Shown piece by piece: positions 33,332-46,200 of a stretch of 64,000 nucleotides of DNA. The stretch covers positions 1,242,501-1,306,500 of the forward strand of contig JAKTNV010000077.1 of assembly GCA_022747635.1 (NCBI GenBank), in the 5' to 3' direction. Both the position numbers and the translations under genes were made by a program. How positions within the stretch are numbered: the first letter of the stretch is position 1; the number at the start of each line of letters is the position of its first letter. The notes beneath the pieces are model-generated. The model saw nothing but the letters and a program-made list of their open reading frames with translations. It searched no databases and was not told the origin of the DNA. This stretch comes from Hetaerina americana. Its lineage: Eukaryota > Arthropoda > Insecta > Odonata > Calopterygidae.

Positions 33332-34096
33332 TTTAGGTTCACTTCAAGGCATTTCAGTTCACTTAAATTCAAATCAGTTCATATCAGATCAATTACGTTC
33401 ATTTCAGATCTCACACTTTCCGTTCAGTTCCGTTCGTTTTAATTATGTTTGGATCAGTTCAGTTCAGTTTAGTTCAGTTTCTTCATTTCAGTTCATTTAA
33501 TGTCATTTAGGTTCAGTTCCGTTCAGTTCAGTTTAGTTACTTCAGTTTAGGTTAGTTCAGTTCCGTTCAACACAATTTATTTACGTTCCGTTTTGTTCAG
33601 TTTTGTTCCGTTTCTTTCTGCTTAGTTCAGGTGTGATCAGTTTCGTTCGCTTTCGTTCAGTTGAGTTGAGTTACGTTAAGTTGAGTGAAGTATATTTCAT
33701 TTCAGATCATTTCAGGTAAGTTCAAGCCAGTTCATTTCAGTTCAATTTGCCCAGTTGAGTTCCGTTACGTTGAGTTCAGTTGATCTTTTTTCCAAGCAGT
33801 ACCATTTTCATCAATTCAGTTTAGTTCCATTCCATTCACTTTTGTCATTTCAGTTCCGGTCACTTCAGTTCAAATCCGTTCCATTTTGTTCAATTCCATT
33901 AAGTTCTATTCAGTTCAGTTTATTCCGTTCAGTTCAGTTGAATTCAGTTTAGTTCTATTAGTTCAGTTCCGTTCATTTCAGTTACGTTCCTCTCAGTTCC
34001 GCTCACTTCCGTTTCTTCCATTTCAGTTCTGTTCAGTTACCTTCCGCTCCGTTCAGTTAATTCATTTCCGTTCAGTTCTGTTTAGTTCAGTTCGGT

Positions 34097-34216
34097 TCAT
34101 TTCATTTCATTTTACTTCAGTAGAGTTCAGTTCAGTTCATTTCATTTCATTTTACTTCAGTAGAGTTCAGTTTAGTTCATTTCATTACATTTTACTTCAG
34201 AAGAGTTCAGTTCAGT
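34097..34216 (+). repeat. Three tandem 40 bp units
   Basis: TTTACTTCAG recurs at 34,111, 34,151 and 34,191 with the same flanks (TTCATTTCAT before, TAGAGTTCAG or AAGAGTTCAG after). The three copies are nearly identical, so they duplicated recently. Confidence 0.9.
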
Positions 34217-35899
34217 TAATTTAAGTTTAGTTCAGCTCAGTTTTAATCAGTTCAATTCCTATCGGTTCCGTTTTTTGATTTTTGTCTGTTCTATTCAGGT
34301 CAATTCCGTTTTAATAAGCTCCGATGAAGTATTTTCCGTTTAGTTCAGTTTCTTCCAGTTCACATCATGGCAATTCATTTCAGTACAGTTTAGTGCAGTT
34401 CACTTTAGTTAAGTTAAATTAATTGCAGTTCAGGCTGTTCCGGTCAAAACCGTTCAGTTTACTTCAGTTTCGTTACACCAGTGCAGTTTGGTTTAGTTCA
34501 ATTCAGCTGCATTTAGTTCCGTTTGGTTCAGTTCAGTTTATTTTAGTTCAGTTATGCCTAGTTTGATTAACTTACGTTAATTTTTTTCACATCATGCTCA
34601 GTCCCGATCAGTTCCGTTCTGTTAAGTTCCATTTTTCTCGTTCACCTTAGTTCAGTTCACTTAGTTCAATTATTTTCAGTTAATTTTACTTTATTTCAGT
34701 TCATTATATTTACTTCATTTTACTTCAGTTGAGTTAAAATAGGTTGATTTAAGTTCAGTTAAGTTAAGTTTAGTTCAAATAAGTTTAGTTCAGAATGTTT
34801 CAGCATAGTTGAGTTACGTTTGGTTCATTTCAGTTCAGTTCAGTATAGGTCAGTTCAGTTCCGTTCAGTTAAGTTAAGTTCAGTTCAGTTCAGTTTAGGT
34901 ACGTGTAGTTCATAACAGCTAAGTTTAGTTTAGTTCCATTCAACTAACTTTAATTCCGATCAGTTATTTCCGTTCCGTTCTATTCAGTTCACTTTTCTTC
35001 AAATCCATTTGGTTCAGTTCCTTTCAGCTCCGATCTGTGCAGTGCAGTCCAGTTTATTTCATTTCAGTTTTGTTCCGTTCAGTTTGATTCAGTTTAGTTT
35101 AGTACGCTTAATTTCAGTTCAGTTTATATAAGTTCATTTTGAGGGATTCCAGCTTAGTGTTTTCAGCCAAATTAAGTTGAATTTGGTTCAGTACATTTAT
35201 GGTTTTTTCAAAGCATTTCAGTTCAGTATTGTATCGTTCAGTTCAAATCAGTTAAGTAAATTTCAGTTCAGTTCATTTCATTTAGGTTAATTTCAGTTCA
35301 TTGTATTTCATTTTATTTTAGTTCAGTTCAGTTCCGGTCAGTTTGAATGGGTTAAATTCAGTTCTGTTCAGTTCCATTCAGCTTAGTTCATTTCCGTTAA
35401 TTTCAGTTTAGTTAAACCCAGTTCTGTTCAGTTCAGGTCCACTTTTTCAGTTTAGTTAATTTCAAGACAGTTCAATTCAGTCTTGTTATGTCCAGTTAAG
35501 TTTAGCTCCGTCCAAATCAGTTCATTTCCGATCAATTCAGTTTTCAGTTCTGTCAGTTCCATTACCTTAACTTCCGTTCCGTTCAGTTCCGTTCAGTTTG
35601 TATCTAATTAATTCAGTTCTTTTAGTTCCGTTCAGCTCAGCTCTCTACAGCTTCGTTCAGTTCAGTTAGGTTTCAGTACATTAAAGCCGACGTTCAGTTC
35701 ATTTCAGTTTATTTGAAGGCATTTCATTTAAGTTTAGTTCCGTGCGGTTCTGTTTAGTTCTGATCTATTTAGTTCAGTTTAGATAAGTTACATTCCCATC
35801 AATTTATTTCATTTCCGTTCCGTTCAGTTCCATTCAGTTTTATTCAAAGCAGTTCCGTTCAGTTAAGTTTAGTTATGTTCAGTTAAATAAGGTTAGTTC

Positions 35900-38700
35900 A
35901 TTTAGATCAGTTTAGTTTTGTTTCAATGAAATCAGTTTAATTCTTATCTATTATTTTTTTAGTTTTGTCAGTTCCATTCAGGGCAATTCGGTCTCCCTCA
36001 GTTCCGGTCAGTTTAGTTCCTTCAGCTTAGTTTAGTTTCTTCAGTTCTGTTCACTTGAGTTTAGGTAACTTCAGTTCCCTTTAATTCAGTCTTGTTCGGT
36101 TTAGTTCTATTTATTTCCATCCCGTTCCATTCAGTTCATTTTTCTTCAAGTCCATTTGGTTCCATTCCGTTCAATTTAGTTTTCTTCTGTTTAGTTCCTT
36201 TCAGATAACATCATAGCATTTCAGTTCAGTGAAGTACGCTTCACTTCAGTTCAATTAAATTCACTTCAGTTCAAGTCCGTTCCGTTCAGTTCAGTTCATT
36301 TCAGTTCATTTTCCTTTAGCTCATTTCATTTCATTTTAAGGCATTTCAGTTAAGTTTAGTTCAGTCAAGTGCAGTTGATTTCAGTTAAGTTTAGGTCAGT
36401 GCAGTTCAATTTATATCAGGTGAATTATATAAGCTCAGTAGTCGCCTGTTCCAGTCAGTTCCGTTCAGTTTAGTACAGCTTAGTTCATATCAGTTCAGTT
36501 TATTGCAGTTCTGTTCATCTCAGTGTTGTACAGTTCAGTTTCGTTCAGTGCCGTTCAGTTTCGTACAGTTTCTTTAGGTTCTGTTCAGTTCCGTTCAGTT
36601 CCGTTCAAGTCGGTTTACTTCAGTTTAGTTTTGTCATATTCAGTTTAGTTCACTTCAGTTTTTTCCAACAGTTCTGAACAACAGTTCATATCTGTTTAGC
36701 TCAAATCTATTTACTTCAGTTCAGTTCTGATAACTTTTTTAAGTTCAGCTCAGTTCCATTCAGTTCATATCGGGTAAGTTATGTTCATTTCTGTTCATTT
36801 CATTTTAGTTAATTTCAGTTTTTTCATCTCATTTTATTTGGTTTAGTTCCATTTAAGTCAATTGATTTAAGTTTAGTTCTGTACAGTTCAGTTCAGATAA
36901 CTTTAGTCCTTTCAGTGCAATTAAGTTATTTCAGTTAAGTTTAGTACAGTACAGATCATTAGGGTTTATTTCAGTTACGTTCATTTCTTTAAGTTTAGAT
37001 CAGTACCATTCAGCTCAGTTCAATTCCGAATAATTCAGTCTTGTGCACCTAGTTCTTTTCAATTTCTTTCTGTTATGTTTACATCAGTTCATTCTAGTTC
37101 CGTTCAGATCATTTTCGTTTAGTTTAGTTCAGTCCCGTTCTTTTTTGTTTAGTTATGTTCAGTTTAGTTCCATTGAAATCAGTTCAATTCCTAACAGTTT
37201 GATTTTTGAGTTCCGTCAGCTACATTTGGCTCACTTCCGTTTTTATAAGTTCCATGGATTTAAGTTTCATTCGGTTCAGTTTTTTACAGTTAACATGATA
37301 GCATTTCAGTTCAGCACAGCTCAGTCAAGTGCGCTTAACCTTATTTCAATTAATTTCTCTTAAGTTCAGGTCCGGTCCGTTCCGTTCAGTTCAGTTCATT
37401 TCAGTTCATTTTTTAGCTAATTTCATTTCATTTTAAGGCATTACAGATCAGTTTAGTTCGGTCAAGTGCAGTTCATTTCAGTTTAGTTCAGTTCAGTGCA
37501 GTTCAGTTTATATCAGTTGAATACGTTCAGCTCAGTAGTCATCCGTTCCATTCAGTTCCGTTCAATTTGGTTCAGTTTAGTTCAGATCAGTTTAGTTTAG
37601 TGCAGTTCCGTTCATTTCAGTTTTGTTCAGTTCAGTTCTGTTAAAATCCGTTCAAAATCGGTCAGGTCCGATCTGTTTGGATTAGTTTAGTGTGGCTCAT
37701 TCCGTTCAATTCAGATCCATTCATTTTAGTTGTGTAAGTTTAATACTTTTTAGTTACGCTCCGCTCAGTTCCGCTCAGTTCTGTTTCTTTCAGTTCACTT
37801 TCGTTGAATTACATTCCGTTTCATTCACTTTATTCATTTTTTTCAGTTCTCTTTACTATATTTCATTTCACTTTATTAGATTTCAGTACAGTTGAGGTTA
37901 GTTCACTTAAGTTTAGTTCAGGTTGTTCTGTTCTATTCAGTTTAGTTCAGTTCAGTTTTTTCCTGTCGATTCTGCACAGTTCAATTCAATGCAGCACAAA
38001 TGAATTGAGTACAGTCTTTAAGATTATATCAACTCCAGTCATTTCATATTTGTTAATTTAATTCATTTAAGTTCATTTCTCTCTAGTTAAATTAGGTCAA
38101 TTTCATTTCAATTATTTTGGTTTAGTTCCATTCAAGTCAATTGATTTAGGTTCCGTTCTGTACAGTTCACTTCAGATAAGTTCAGTCCTTTCAGTGCGGT
38201 AAAAATATTGTATTTCACTTCTGTTCTGTACAGATCAGTTATTTTCAGTAAGGTTCATTTCAGTTCCGTTCAGTTCTTTTAAGTTTAGATCAGGACCATT
38301 CAGCTCAGTTCAATTCTGTACAATTCAGTGTTGTGCACCAGGTTCTTTTTAATATATTTCTGTTATATTCAAATTAGTTCATTTTAATTCGGATCAGTTT
38401 TATTTAGTTTGATTCAGTCCCGTTCTATTCAGTTTATTTAAGTTTAGTTTAGTTCTAATAAAATCAGTTCAATTCCTATCTGTTTCGTTTCTTGAGTTCC
38501 ACCAGCTCCATTCAGATTATTTCCGTTTTAATTAGTTCCATGGAGCTAGGTTTCGTTCATCATAGTATTTCAGTTCCGCACAGTTCGATGTAGTGCACTT
38601 CACTTTAGTTCAATTAAATTCAGTTAAGATCAATACGTTCAGCTCAGTAGTCGCCCGTTCCACTAAGTTCCGTTCCATTTGGCTCAGCGCAGTTCAGATC
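35900..38700 (+). repeat. Higher-order repeat of about 1.27 kb, two to three copies
   Basis: The stretch from about 36,840 (TTTAGTTCCATTTAAGTCAA) matches that from about 38,110 (TTTAGTTCCATTCAAGTCAA) over several hundred bases. Shared landmarks are TTGTGCACC, AATCAGTTCAATTCCTA and the AGCTCAGTAGTCGCC or AGTCATCC string. That last string appears at about 36,440, 37,528 and 38,640. The earlier part of a third unit is recognisable from about 35,900. Copies differ by numerous changes. Confidence 0.8.
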
Positions 38701-40564
38701 AGTTCAGTTTTGTGCAGTTCGGTTCATTTCAGTTTTGTTCCGTTCAGTTCCTTTCAGTTTCATTCAGTTTCATTCAGTTCATTTTTGCTCATTCCCTTCG
38801 GTTCAGTTCCGTTCAGCGAATACGGATATTGATGCAAATGCGGGAATGGATACGGATGAGTATATGAACACGGATACGTTCACGGTGCATATTCCGATAA
38901 GGCTCCAGTTGCGGCTAAGGTTGTTTATGCTGATGCAGATGCTAGTGCGGCTGCTAATGCGAATACGGTTGCGCATTTGGATGTGGATACGGACACGGAT
39001 GCTGAAACGGATACGGGTACGGGTGCGGATGCGGAAACGAATGCGGATAGATAAATGAATGCGGATACATTTGCGGATAAATACCTAAGCGGAAACGGCT
39101 ACGGATACGGATACAGATGCAAACGCGCATGCGAATACGAATAAGGCATTTGATGCGGATAAGGATGCCGATACCGGATATGATGCAGATATCACCTCTG
39201 ATAGGGATAAAGATGCGGAAACGGATACGGATGTTGATACGGCTGCGAATACGAATACGTTAGTGGATAGGGAGGCGAATGTGGATACGGATAATAGAGC
39301 GGATACAAAAGCGCAAACTGATACGGACACGGATACCGATTCTGATATGGATGCGGATTTGGATACGGATGCAAATGCTGATGCAGATACGGAATCGGAT
39401 ACTAATACAGATGAGGACACGGAGGCGGATGCGGATACAGATGAAAATGCGGAGATTAATACAAATGTGAACGCGGGTGCGGATACGGATGTGGATTTGG
39501 ATGAGGATACGGATACAAATGGAAATGCGCATGGGGATACCAATGCGGATGTGCATATCGTTGCAAATGTGGATACGGTTATGGATACGCATAAATAAAT
39601 GGATGCAGATACGGATGCGGATGCGGGTGAAAATACGAATGTGGATACAGATATGCATACGGATGTGGATACGGATGACAATTGAAATACGGATGCGGAA
39701 GTGGATGCGGGGGTGGATACCAATGGAAATGCAGATATGGATGTGGATACGGATGCGCATACGGATACCGATACTGATATGGATTCGCATATAAAAATGG
39801 ATGTGGATACGGATACGGATGAAGATTTCAATACGGATGCTGATCCGAAAACGAATGCGAATGCAGATGCTGATGCGGATGCATACGGATGCAGATACGG
39901 ATTTGGACAGGGATACGGATAAAGAAGCGGATATGGATGGGGACACGGATAAGAATACGGTTTCGGATACGGATTTCGATACGGATGTGGATACGGATTC
40001 GGACGGATTTGAATGCATAGCGGATACGGATCTTAATGCGGAGAAGAATACGCATGCGGATACGGATACGGGAAGCGATGCGGAGACATATGCAGATTTG
40101 GTAATGGATACCGATGCGGATAAGAATTCACATACAAATACGGATATCGAAGCAGATAGAGCTACATTTCCGGATCCTGATGTGAATTTGGATACGGATA
40201 CGGATGCTGAAACGGAAACTGATACATATGCGGGTACAAATGCGGAAACTGATGCTGACGTGGATACGGATGCGCATATCGATGCGCATATGAAGGTCAA
40301 TACGGATATTGAAACCGACGCGGATTGGGTAACATATGCGGATACGGATGCGAATACGGTTGCGGATACAGATGCGCATACGGATGCTGATGCGGATATG
40401 GAAAGGGATTCAGACACGTATACGGAAACGAATACGAATGCATAAAGCGATGCGGATACGGATGCGGATACGGATGTTGATGCAGGTGCAGATGCTGATG
40501 TGGATGTAAATGTGAGTACGGAGACGGACGTTGAGACCGATACATATGCTGATACCGATAATGA

Positions 40565-40689
40565 TGCGGCTATATATCAGTATCGGAATTCGCATCTGTA
40601 TCCGCTTTCGTATCAACATCCTTATCCGCATCCTCATTATTGTACGCATCCGCATCCACATCCATATCCGCATCCGAATCCTTTTCAAT
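40565..40689 (-). repeat. Strand-switched hexamer block before spacer 1
   Basis: For about 120 bp the hexamer appears as GTATCC/GCATCC, so the G-rich strand is the minus strand. The block ends in CATCCGAATCCTTTTCAATA at the start of spacer 1. The block at 42,528-42,630 is homologous, sharing TATCAACATCCTTATC. Confidence 0.88.
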
Positions 40690-40963
40690 ATACCTTATAA
40701 TATTAAACTTAAAATCTAAAATTCATGCTTAATGAGAAAGGATTAACGTAAAAAAAATAAGGCTAAAATTTCATCTCTATTTAAATATCACCTTTTACCG
40801 AAAATTATGCAAAAGTGGTAATTATTTTGTTTTCGAGTAAATATTGAAGTCTTCTTAATGCATTAACTTCATTCCCCTCTGATTCCAATCGATAAATTTG
40901 TCTAATCGTGTACATGGATGTAAAATCGTGAATAATAACACCAATAGGTTACAAAGGTTTTCA
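40690..40963 (+). repeat. AT-rich spacer 1 in hexamer array
   Basis: A non-hexamer insert of about 270 bp. It shares with the other spacers, in the same order and orientation, an ACCGAAAA-TATGCAAAA segment, a TAAAT-TTGAAG or GAGG segment, a CATTCCCCT-GATTCCAATCG segment and a 3' end GTTNNNAAGGTNTTNATACG. Spacers 1 and 2 form a subgroup with an extra 5' part (AATTCATGCTTAATGA-like, then ACGTAAAAAA). No coding frame. Confidence 0.88.
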
Positions 40964-42527
40964 TACGAATGTGGATACGGATGCAGATACGGATGCGGAT
41001 ACAAACGCTGATTGGAATGCAGAAGCGAAAATTGATGTGGATACGGATACAGATGCGGATAAGGATGCGCATTTAGTAACGGATACGGATGTGGATACGG
41101 ATACGGATGTGGAATTTAGTACAGATGCTGATGCGGAAACGGATGCAGATGCAGATTCGGATGCGCATACGGATTTGGATAGGGATACAGATGCTGATAC
41201 GGATACAGAAGTGGACCCGGTTGTGAAAGCGGATGCTTATGTGGATTCGGATATATATGCGAATACGGATTGAGGATACGGAAGTAGTTACCGATGAGGA
41301 TACAAAACGGATGAGGGTTTTGATTTGTAAACGGATAGCAATGCGGAAACAGTTGCGAATATGAAACGGATGCGTATACGGATGTATATACCGGCCCGAA
41401 TACGGATACGGTTGCGTATAAAATAATGATTTCGATGCTGATACAGATGCGGAAGTGGATGCTGAGGCGGATACGGACACGGAGACGGATGCTGTTCCGG
41501 ATACGGATAAGAATGTGAAACAGATGCGGACAGGGATGCAGAAACGATACGAATTCGGCTGAGGAAACGAATGAAATGCAGACAGAGATATCAATGTGTA
41601 TACGGATGCGGATGCGGCTACGGATACGGTTACAGATGCTAATGCCAATACGGATGCGGATGCAGACACGAATGCGAAATCATATACGGATATTGATGAA
41701 GATACAGATGCGGATACATATCCGGATGCGGAAACGGATACGGATGCGGATTCAAATATGAATGCCGAAGAGGTCGCAGATATAGATGCGAATACGATTA
41801 CGGTTTCGGAAACGGATGCAGATACTGATGCGGACACGGATTCTAATGTGGAAATTAATGCGGATATGAATCAGATATTTATACAGATACGGATGTATAT
41901 TCCATCACGGATGCAGAAGAGGTGGCGGATACGGATGAAAATACGGATACGAATGCGAATACTGATGTTGATCCGGGGACCAATGAAAATACGGATGCGC
42001 ATTATGATACGGATATATATACGGATGTGGATTTAAATACGAATGCTTATGCGGAAACGGATGCGGATGCAGATGCTGATGCGGATGCTGAGGCGGAAAC
42101 GGATGCATATACAGATGAAAATGCGGTGAATGTGGATTTGGATTCGGATTAGGATACGGATGCAAATGCGCATGCGGATACGGATGTGGATGTTTATATC
42201 GATGAATGCATTTATGGGTATGGATACGTATACGTATACGGAGGCGGATACGAATGGCGAATCGGATACGGAAACGGATATAGATTCAGATGCGGATGCA
42301 GATACTGATACGCACACGAGTGCGGAAAATGGAAATGGATAGGAATGCGGACACTTAATGACAAACGAATACTATTTCATGAAGCGATGTTTAAACGGAT
42401 GCGGATAATGATGATGATGCGGATGAATTTTCTGATGCGGATGTCAATACGGATACAGATTTTGAAACGTATACGGATGCCGATACCTGTACGTTTACTG
42501 ATACGGATATGAATGCGGGTTTGAATC

Positions 42528-42630
42528 AGTATCCGCATTGGCCTCCGTATGCGCTTACGTATCAACATCCTTATCGGCATCCTCATCATTGCACGCATCC
42601 GTATCCATATCTGCGTCCGCATCCTTTTAA
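42528..42630 (-). repeat. Strand-switched hexamer block before spacer 2
   Basis: Here again the hexamer reads GTATCC/GCATCC for about 100 bp, directly before an AT-rich spacer. It aligns with the block at 40,565-40,689, so the inversion was amplified together with the spacer. Confidence 0.88.
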
Positions 42631-42886
42631 TATACCTTATTATATAAAACAAAAAACCCAGAATTCATGCTTCATGACTTAAGAATTACGTAAAAAATAA
42701 TATGAACCAAAATTTCTCCTATTACAAATGTGCACATTTAACAAAAAAAATGCATGATGGTCATTCTCTTTTTAGAGTAAATGCTAGAGGTATTCTTAAA
42801 GCATAAATTCCATTCCCCTTTGCTTCCAATCGAAATATTCAATCGTGAGGAATAACGCCGGTTAACAATTTACGAGGGTGTAAATA
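42631..42886 (+). repeat. AT-rich spacer 2 in hexamer array
   Basis: Closest to spacer 1: both begin AATATACCTTAT, share AATTCATGCTT and end in a GATTCCAATCG or GCTTCCAATCG segment before the hexamers resume. No coding frame. Confidence 0.88.
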
Positions 42887-43299
42887 CGATTGTGGATACG
42901 GATGCAGATACGGATGCGGATACAAATCCGGATACCGACGTAAATGCCGACACGGTTGCGGATATGAATGCTGGAGCGGATTCTGAAGTAATTGCAGATT
43001 CGGATACGAAAGCGGATACGGTCGAGGTTGGGGATGTGGATGCAGAAACGGAAAAAAATGCGGATAAAGACGCGAATACGGATACGGATGTGGATGGGCA
43101 TATGGAAAAAAATGCGGATACAGATGCGAATGCGAATGCAGATTAGGATATGGATACCGATGTGGATACGGAAGCGGATACCAATGGGGATACGGTTACG
43201 GATAAGGATGTGGCTTCGGAAACGGATAACGATACGAATACGGATGTGATTGCGAATAAGGATGCGTATACGGATATGGATACCGATGCGAATACGGAT

Positions 43300-46200
43300 A
43301 CAAATGTGGATACAGATAAGACACGGATGATGATATAGATGTCAATGCGGAAGCTGAGGCATGTGCTAATACAGAGACGGACGCGGAGGCAGATGCAGTT
43401 CCAGATACGGATGTAAATGTGAATACGTATGCGGCCACGGATACGCATAAAAATGTAATTTCATAAGCGGATGAAGATGGGGATGCAATGCAGACATACG
43501 GACGCGGAGACGGATGCAGTTCCGGAAACGGATACGAATGCGGATACGGATGCGGCATGGATTCGGTTACATTTGGTAATTCGGAAGGGAATTACGATGA
43601 GGTTTTGAATGTAGATACGGATATAGTTGCAGATTATGATGCAGATACAGATGCGAATCCGGATGAATATCCGGATGCGGAAATACGAAATACGAATGCT
43701 GAGCAATGTGCGAATTTGGATGCGAATGAGGAAGCGGACATGGATGCGAATGCTGATACGGATGCTGATACGAATGCAGATATGGTAATGGACACGAATG
43801 CAGATAACAATACGGTAACGGATATGGATACGGATGTGGAAACGAATTTGAAACAGATTCAATTTCTGCAGAAGAAACGGATGCTAATGCGGAAACGGAT
43901 ATTGATGCCTATACGGATGCGGATACAGACACGGATGTGGAAACGGACACGGATGCGTAACCAGATGTGGATATGGAAGAGGTGGCGGATAAAAATGCGA
44001 ACACGGGTTCTTAAACGGATGCGGGCACCCATGCAATAACGTATTCCGATGTGGATAATCATGAAATCATGCATCGGATGTTGTACGGATACGGATTTGC
44101 ATTCCATCGCGGATGCGGAGGCGTATGAGGTGGCACATATGGATTAAAATACGGATACGGATGCGGATACGGATACGGATACCGATGCTGATGCACATGC
44201 TGATGCGGATGCAGATACGGATGCGGATACGGATTCGTATACGGATGAGAAAACCGACGCAGATACGGATACATATGCGGATAAAGAAGCGAATTAGGAA
44301 AGGGATACGGATGCGCTTGATGATAAGGGTACTTATACGGATGCGGGTGTAAATGCAGACGCTGATGCGGATATGGATATAAATGTGGATTCAGATATCG
44401 ATGCGTATACTGAGGGGAATACTGAAATGGAAACGATTACGCAAACGCACACGGGTTAGGAAACGGATGTGAATACAGATGCGGATGCGGATACGAATAC
44501 AGATGTGAATCCGGATGCGTATACGGATGCGAATGCCGGTACGCATACGGAAGTGGATGCAGATGCTAAAACGAATGCGGATAAGGTGAGGGATACGGAT
44601 GCGGTTACGTATTAGGATGGCGATATAGACGCGGATGCAGATACGGATGCCGATACTGATGCGGATAAATAAACGGAAGAAATTTAGATGATTAAATGGA
44701 TGCGAATTCGGGTATGGATGCAGATGGGGATACTTACACGGATACAGTTGCGAATTTGGATGCGAATGAGGACAAAAATGTGAAATCAGATACTGGTGCG
44801 GAAACGGACACGGATGCAGATACATTTACGAATATGGATGCGGGTGAGAGTTCGAAACAAGATAGAAATGTGGAAACAAAAGCGTTTACGTATATGCATG
44901 CAGATATTGATGCGGTTACGTTTGCAGATTCGGACAGAGTTACGGAAACGGATGCTGATAATGATGAGAATGCGGACAATAATCCCAACACATGCTGATA
45001 AGGAAGCGGTTAGGTATACGGATAAGGATACGGATACGGAATCGGATGCAAATTCTGGTGCAGATACGGACGCGGACACGGATTCGGATATGGACACGGA
45101 TGCGGATAAGGTTGCCGATAGAGATGAAAATATGGATACAAATAAGGATGTAAATATGGATACGGATGTGAATAAGGCTACGAATGTGAATGCTCTTGCG
45201 GATACGAATGCAGATGCGGATACCGATGCGATGAAGCAGCACATACGTGTACGGATGCTAATTCGGATGATAAATCCAATACGGATGCGAATACCTATGT
45301 AGATAGAGATATGGATGCGGATATTGATTTGGATGCGGATACGGGTACGAATAAATATAGAGATGCGAATGCAATTACCAATGAGAATAGAGATGAGGTT
45401 TTGGATACGGTTGCGAATAAAGATGCGCATGCGGGTACGGATACCGATGCGGATTAGGATACGCATATTGAAACGGATGTGGATACGAATACGGATCTGG
45501 AAATTAATACGGATGCTGATGCGGAAACGAATGCGGAAGCAGAGGCTGATAAGGATGCAGAAGCTGATAAGAATTCCGAGGCTGAAAAGGATGCAGATTC
45601 GGATGCGGATACGGTATTAGATAGGGATAAGGATAATTATACGGATAAAGAAACGGATACGGATTGGAACACGGATGTTAAAACGGATTCGGATACGGAT
45701 TTTAATACGGATGCGGACACAGATGTGAATGCATAGCGGATACGGATCTTAATGCGGCGACGGATACGCATGCGGATATGGATAAGGAAACCGATGCGAA
45801 TAGGGTCACCGATGCGGTTACAGATTTTTATGCAGATGTGAATACGAAAGCATATACGGATATATATGCGGCTTCGGATGCGGATATAGATACGGATACG
45901 GATCCTGAATAGGAGACGAGTACAAATGCGGACATTGATGGAGATTTGGATAAAGATGCGGATGCGAATAGCGTTTCGGATACACATGCGAACACAGATA
46001 TGGAATCGGATACGCAAAAGGAAACGGATTAGGACACGGATTCGTAAACTGATGCGAATGCGGATATGAATGCGGTGATATTGAGTAAGGCGATAACGAT
46101 TCGAATACATATTTTAATTTGGATGACGATAAGAATACGGATGCGAAATCTGGTATTTATGCGGAAACTTTTTAAACATTGTAAAAGTGTACATTTTCCC

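Larger units (their letters stand above)
33332..38817. repeat. GTTCA pentamer satellite, segment 7
   Basis: The last pentamer segment. Higher-order structure is clearest here: a roughly 1.27 kb unit (see 35,900-38,700) and a triplet of 40 bp units (34,097-34,216). Frames at 33,755-34,224, 37,043-37,363, 37,692-38,061 and 38,593-38,832 are repeat translations. The array stops at about 38,817, where the hexamer satellite begins within one unit. Confidence 0.93.

Noticed and set aside
1..38817. True telomere array
   Set aside because: The pentamer is too diverged, is interrupted by many elements, and continues into another satellite and ordinary DNA, so it is not a chromosome end in this window.
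39085..40445. Long frames rich in Asp-Thr-Asp-Ala, Ser-Val-Ser-Ala or Ile-Arg-Ile-His, which could look like acidic matrix or antifreeze-type proteins
   Set aside because: They appear in all frames on both strands wherever the hexamer runs, because the unit length is divisible by three and lacks stops. In-frame TAG from GGATTAGGATAC variants cuts them at random, and none has a unique domain or a plausible start.
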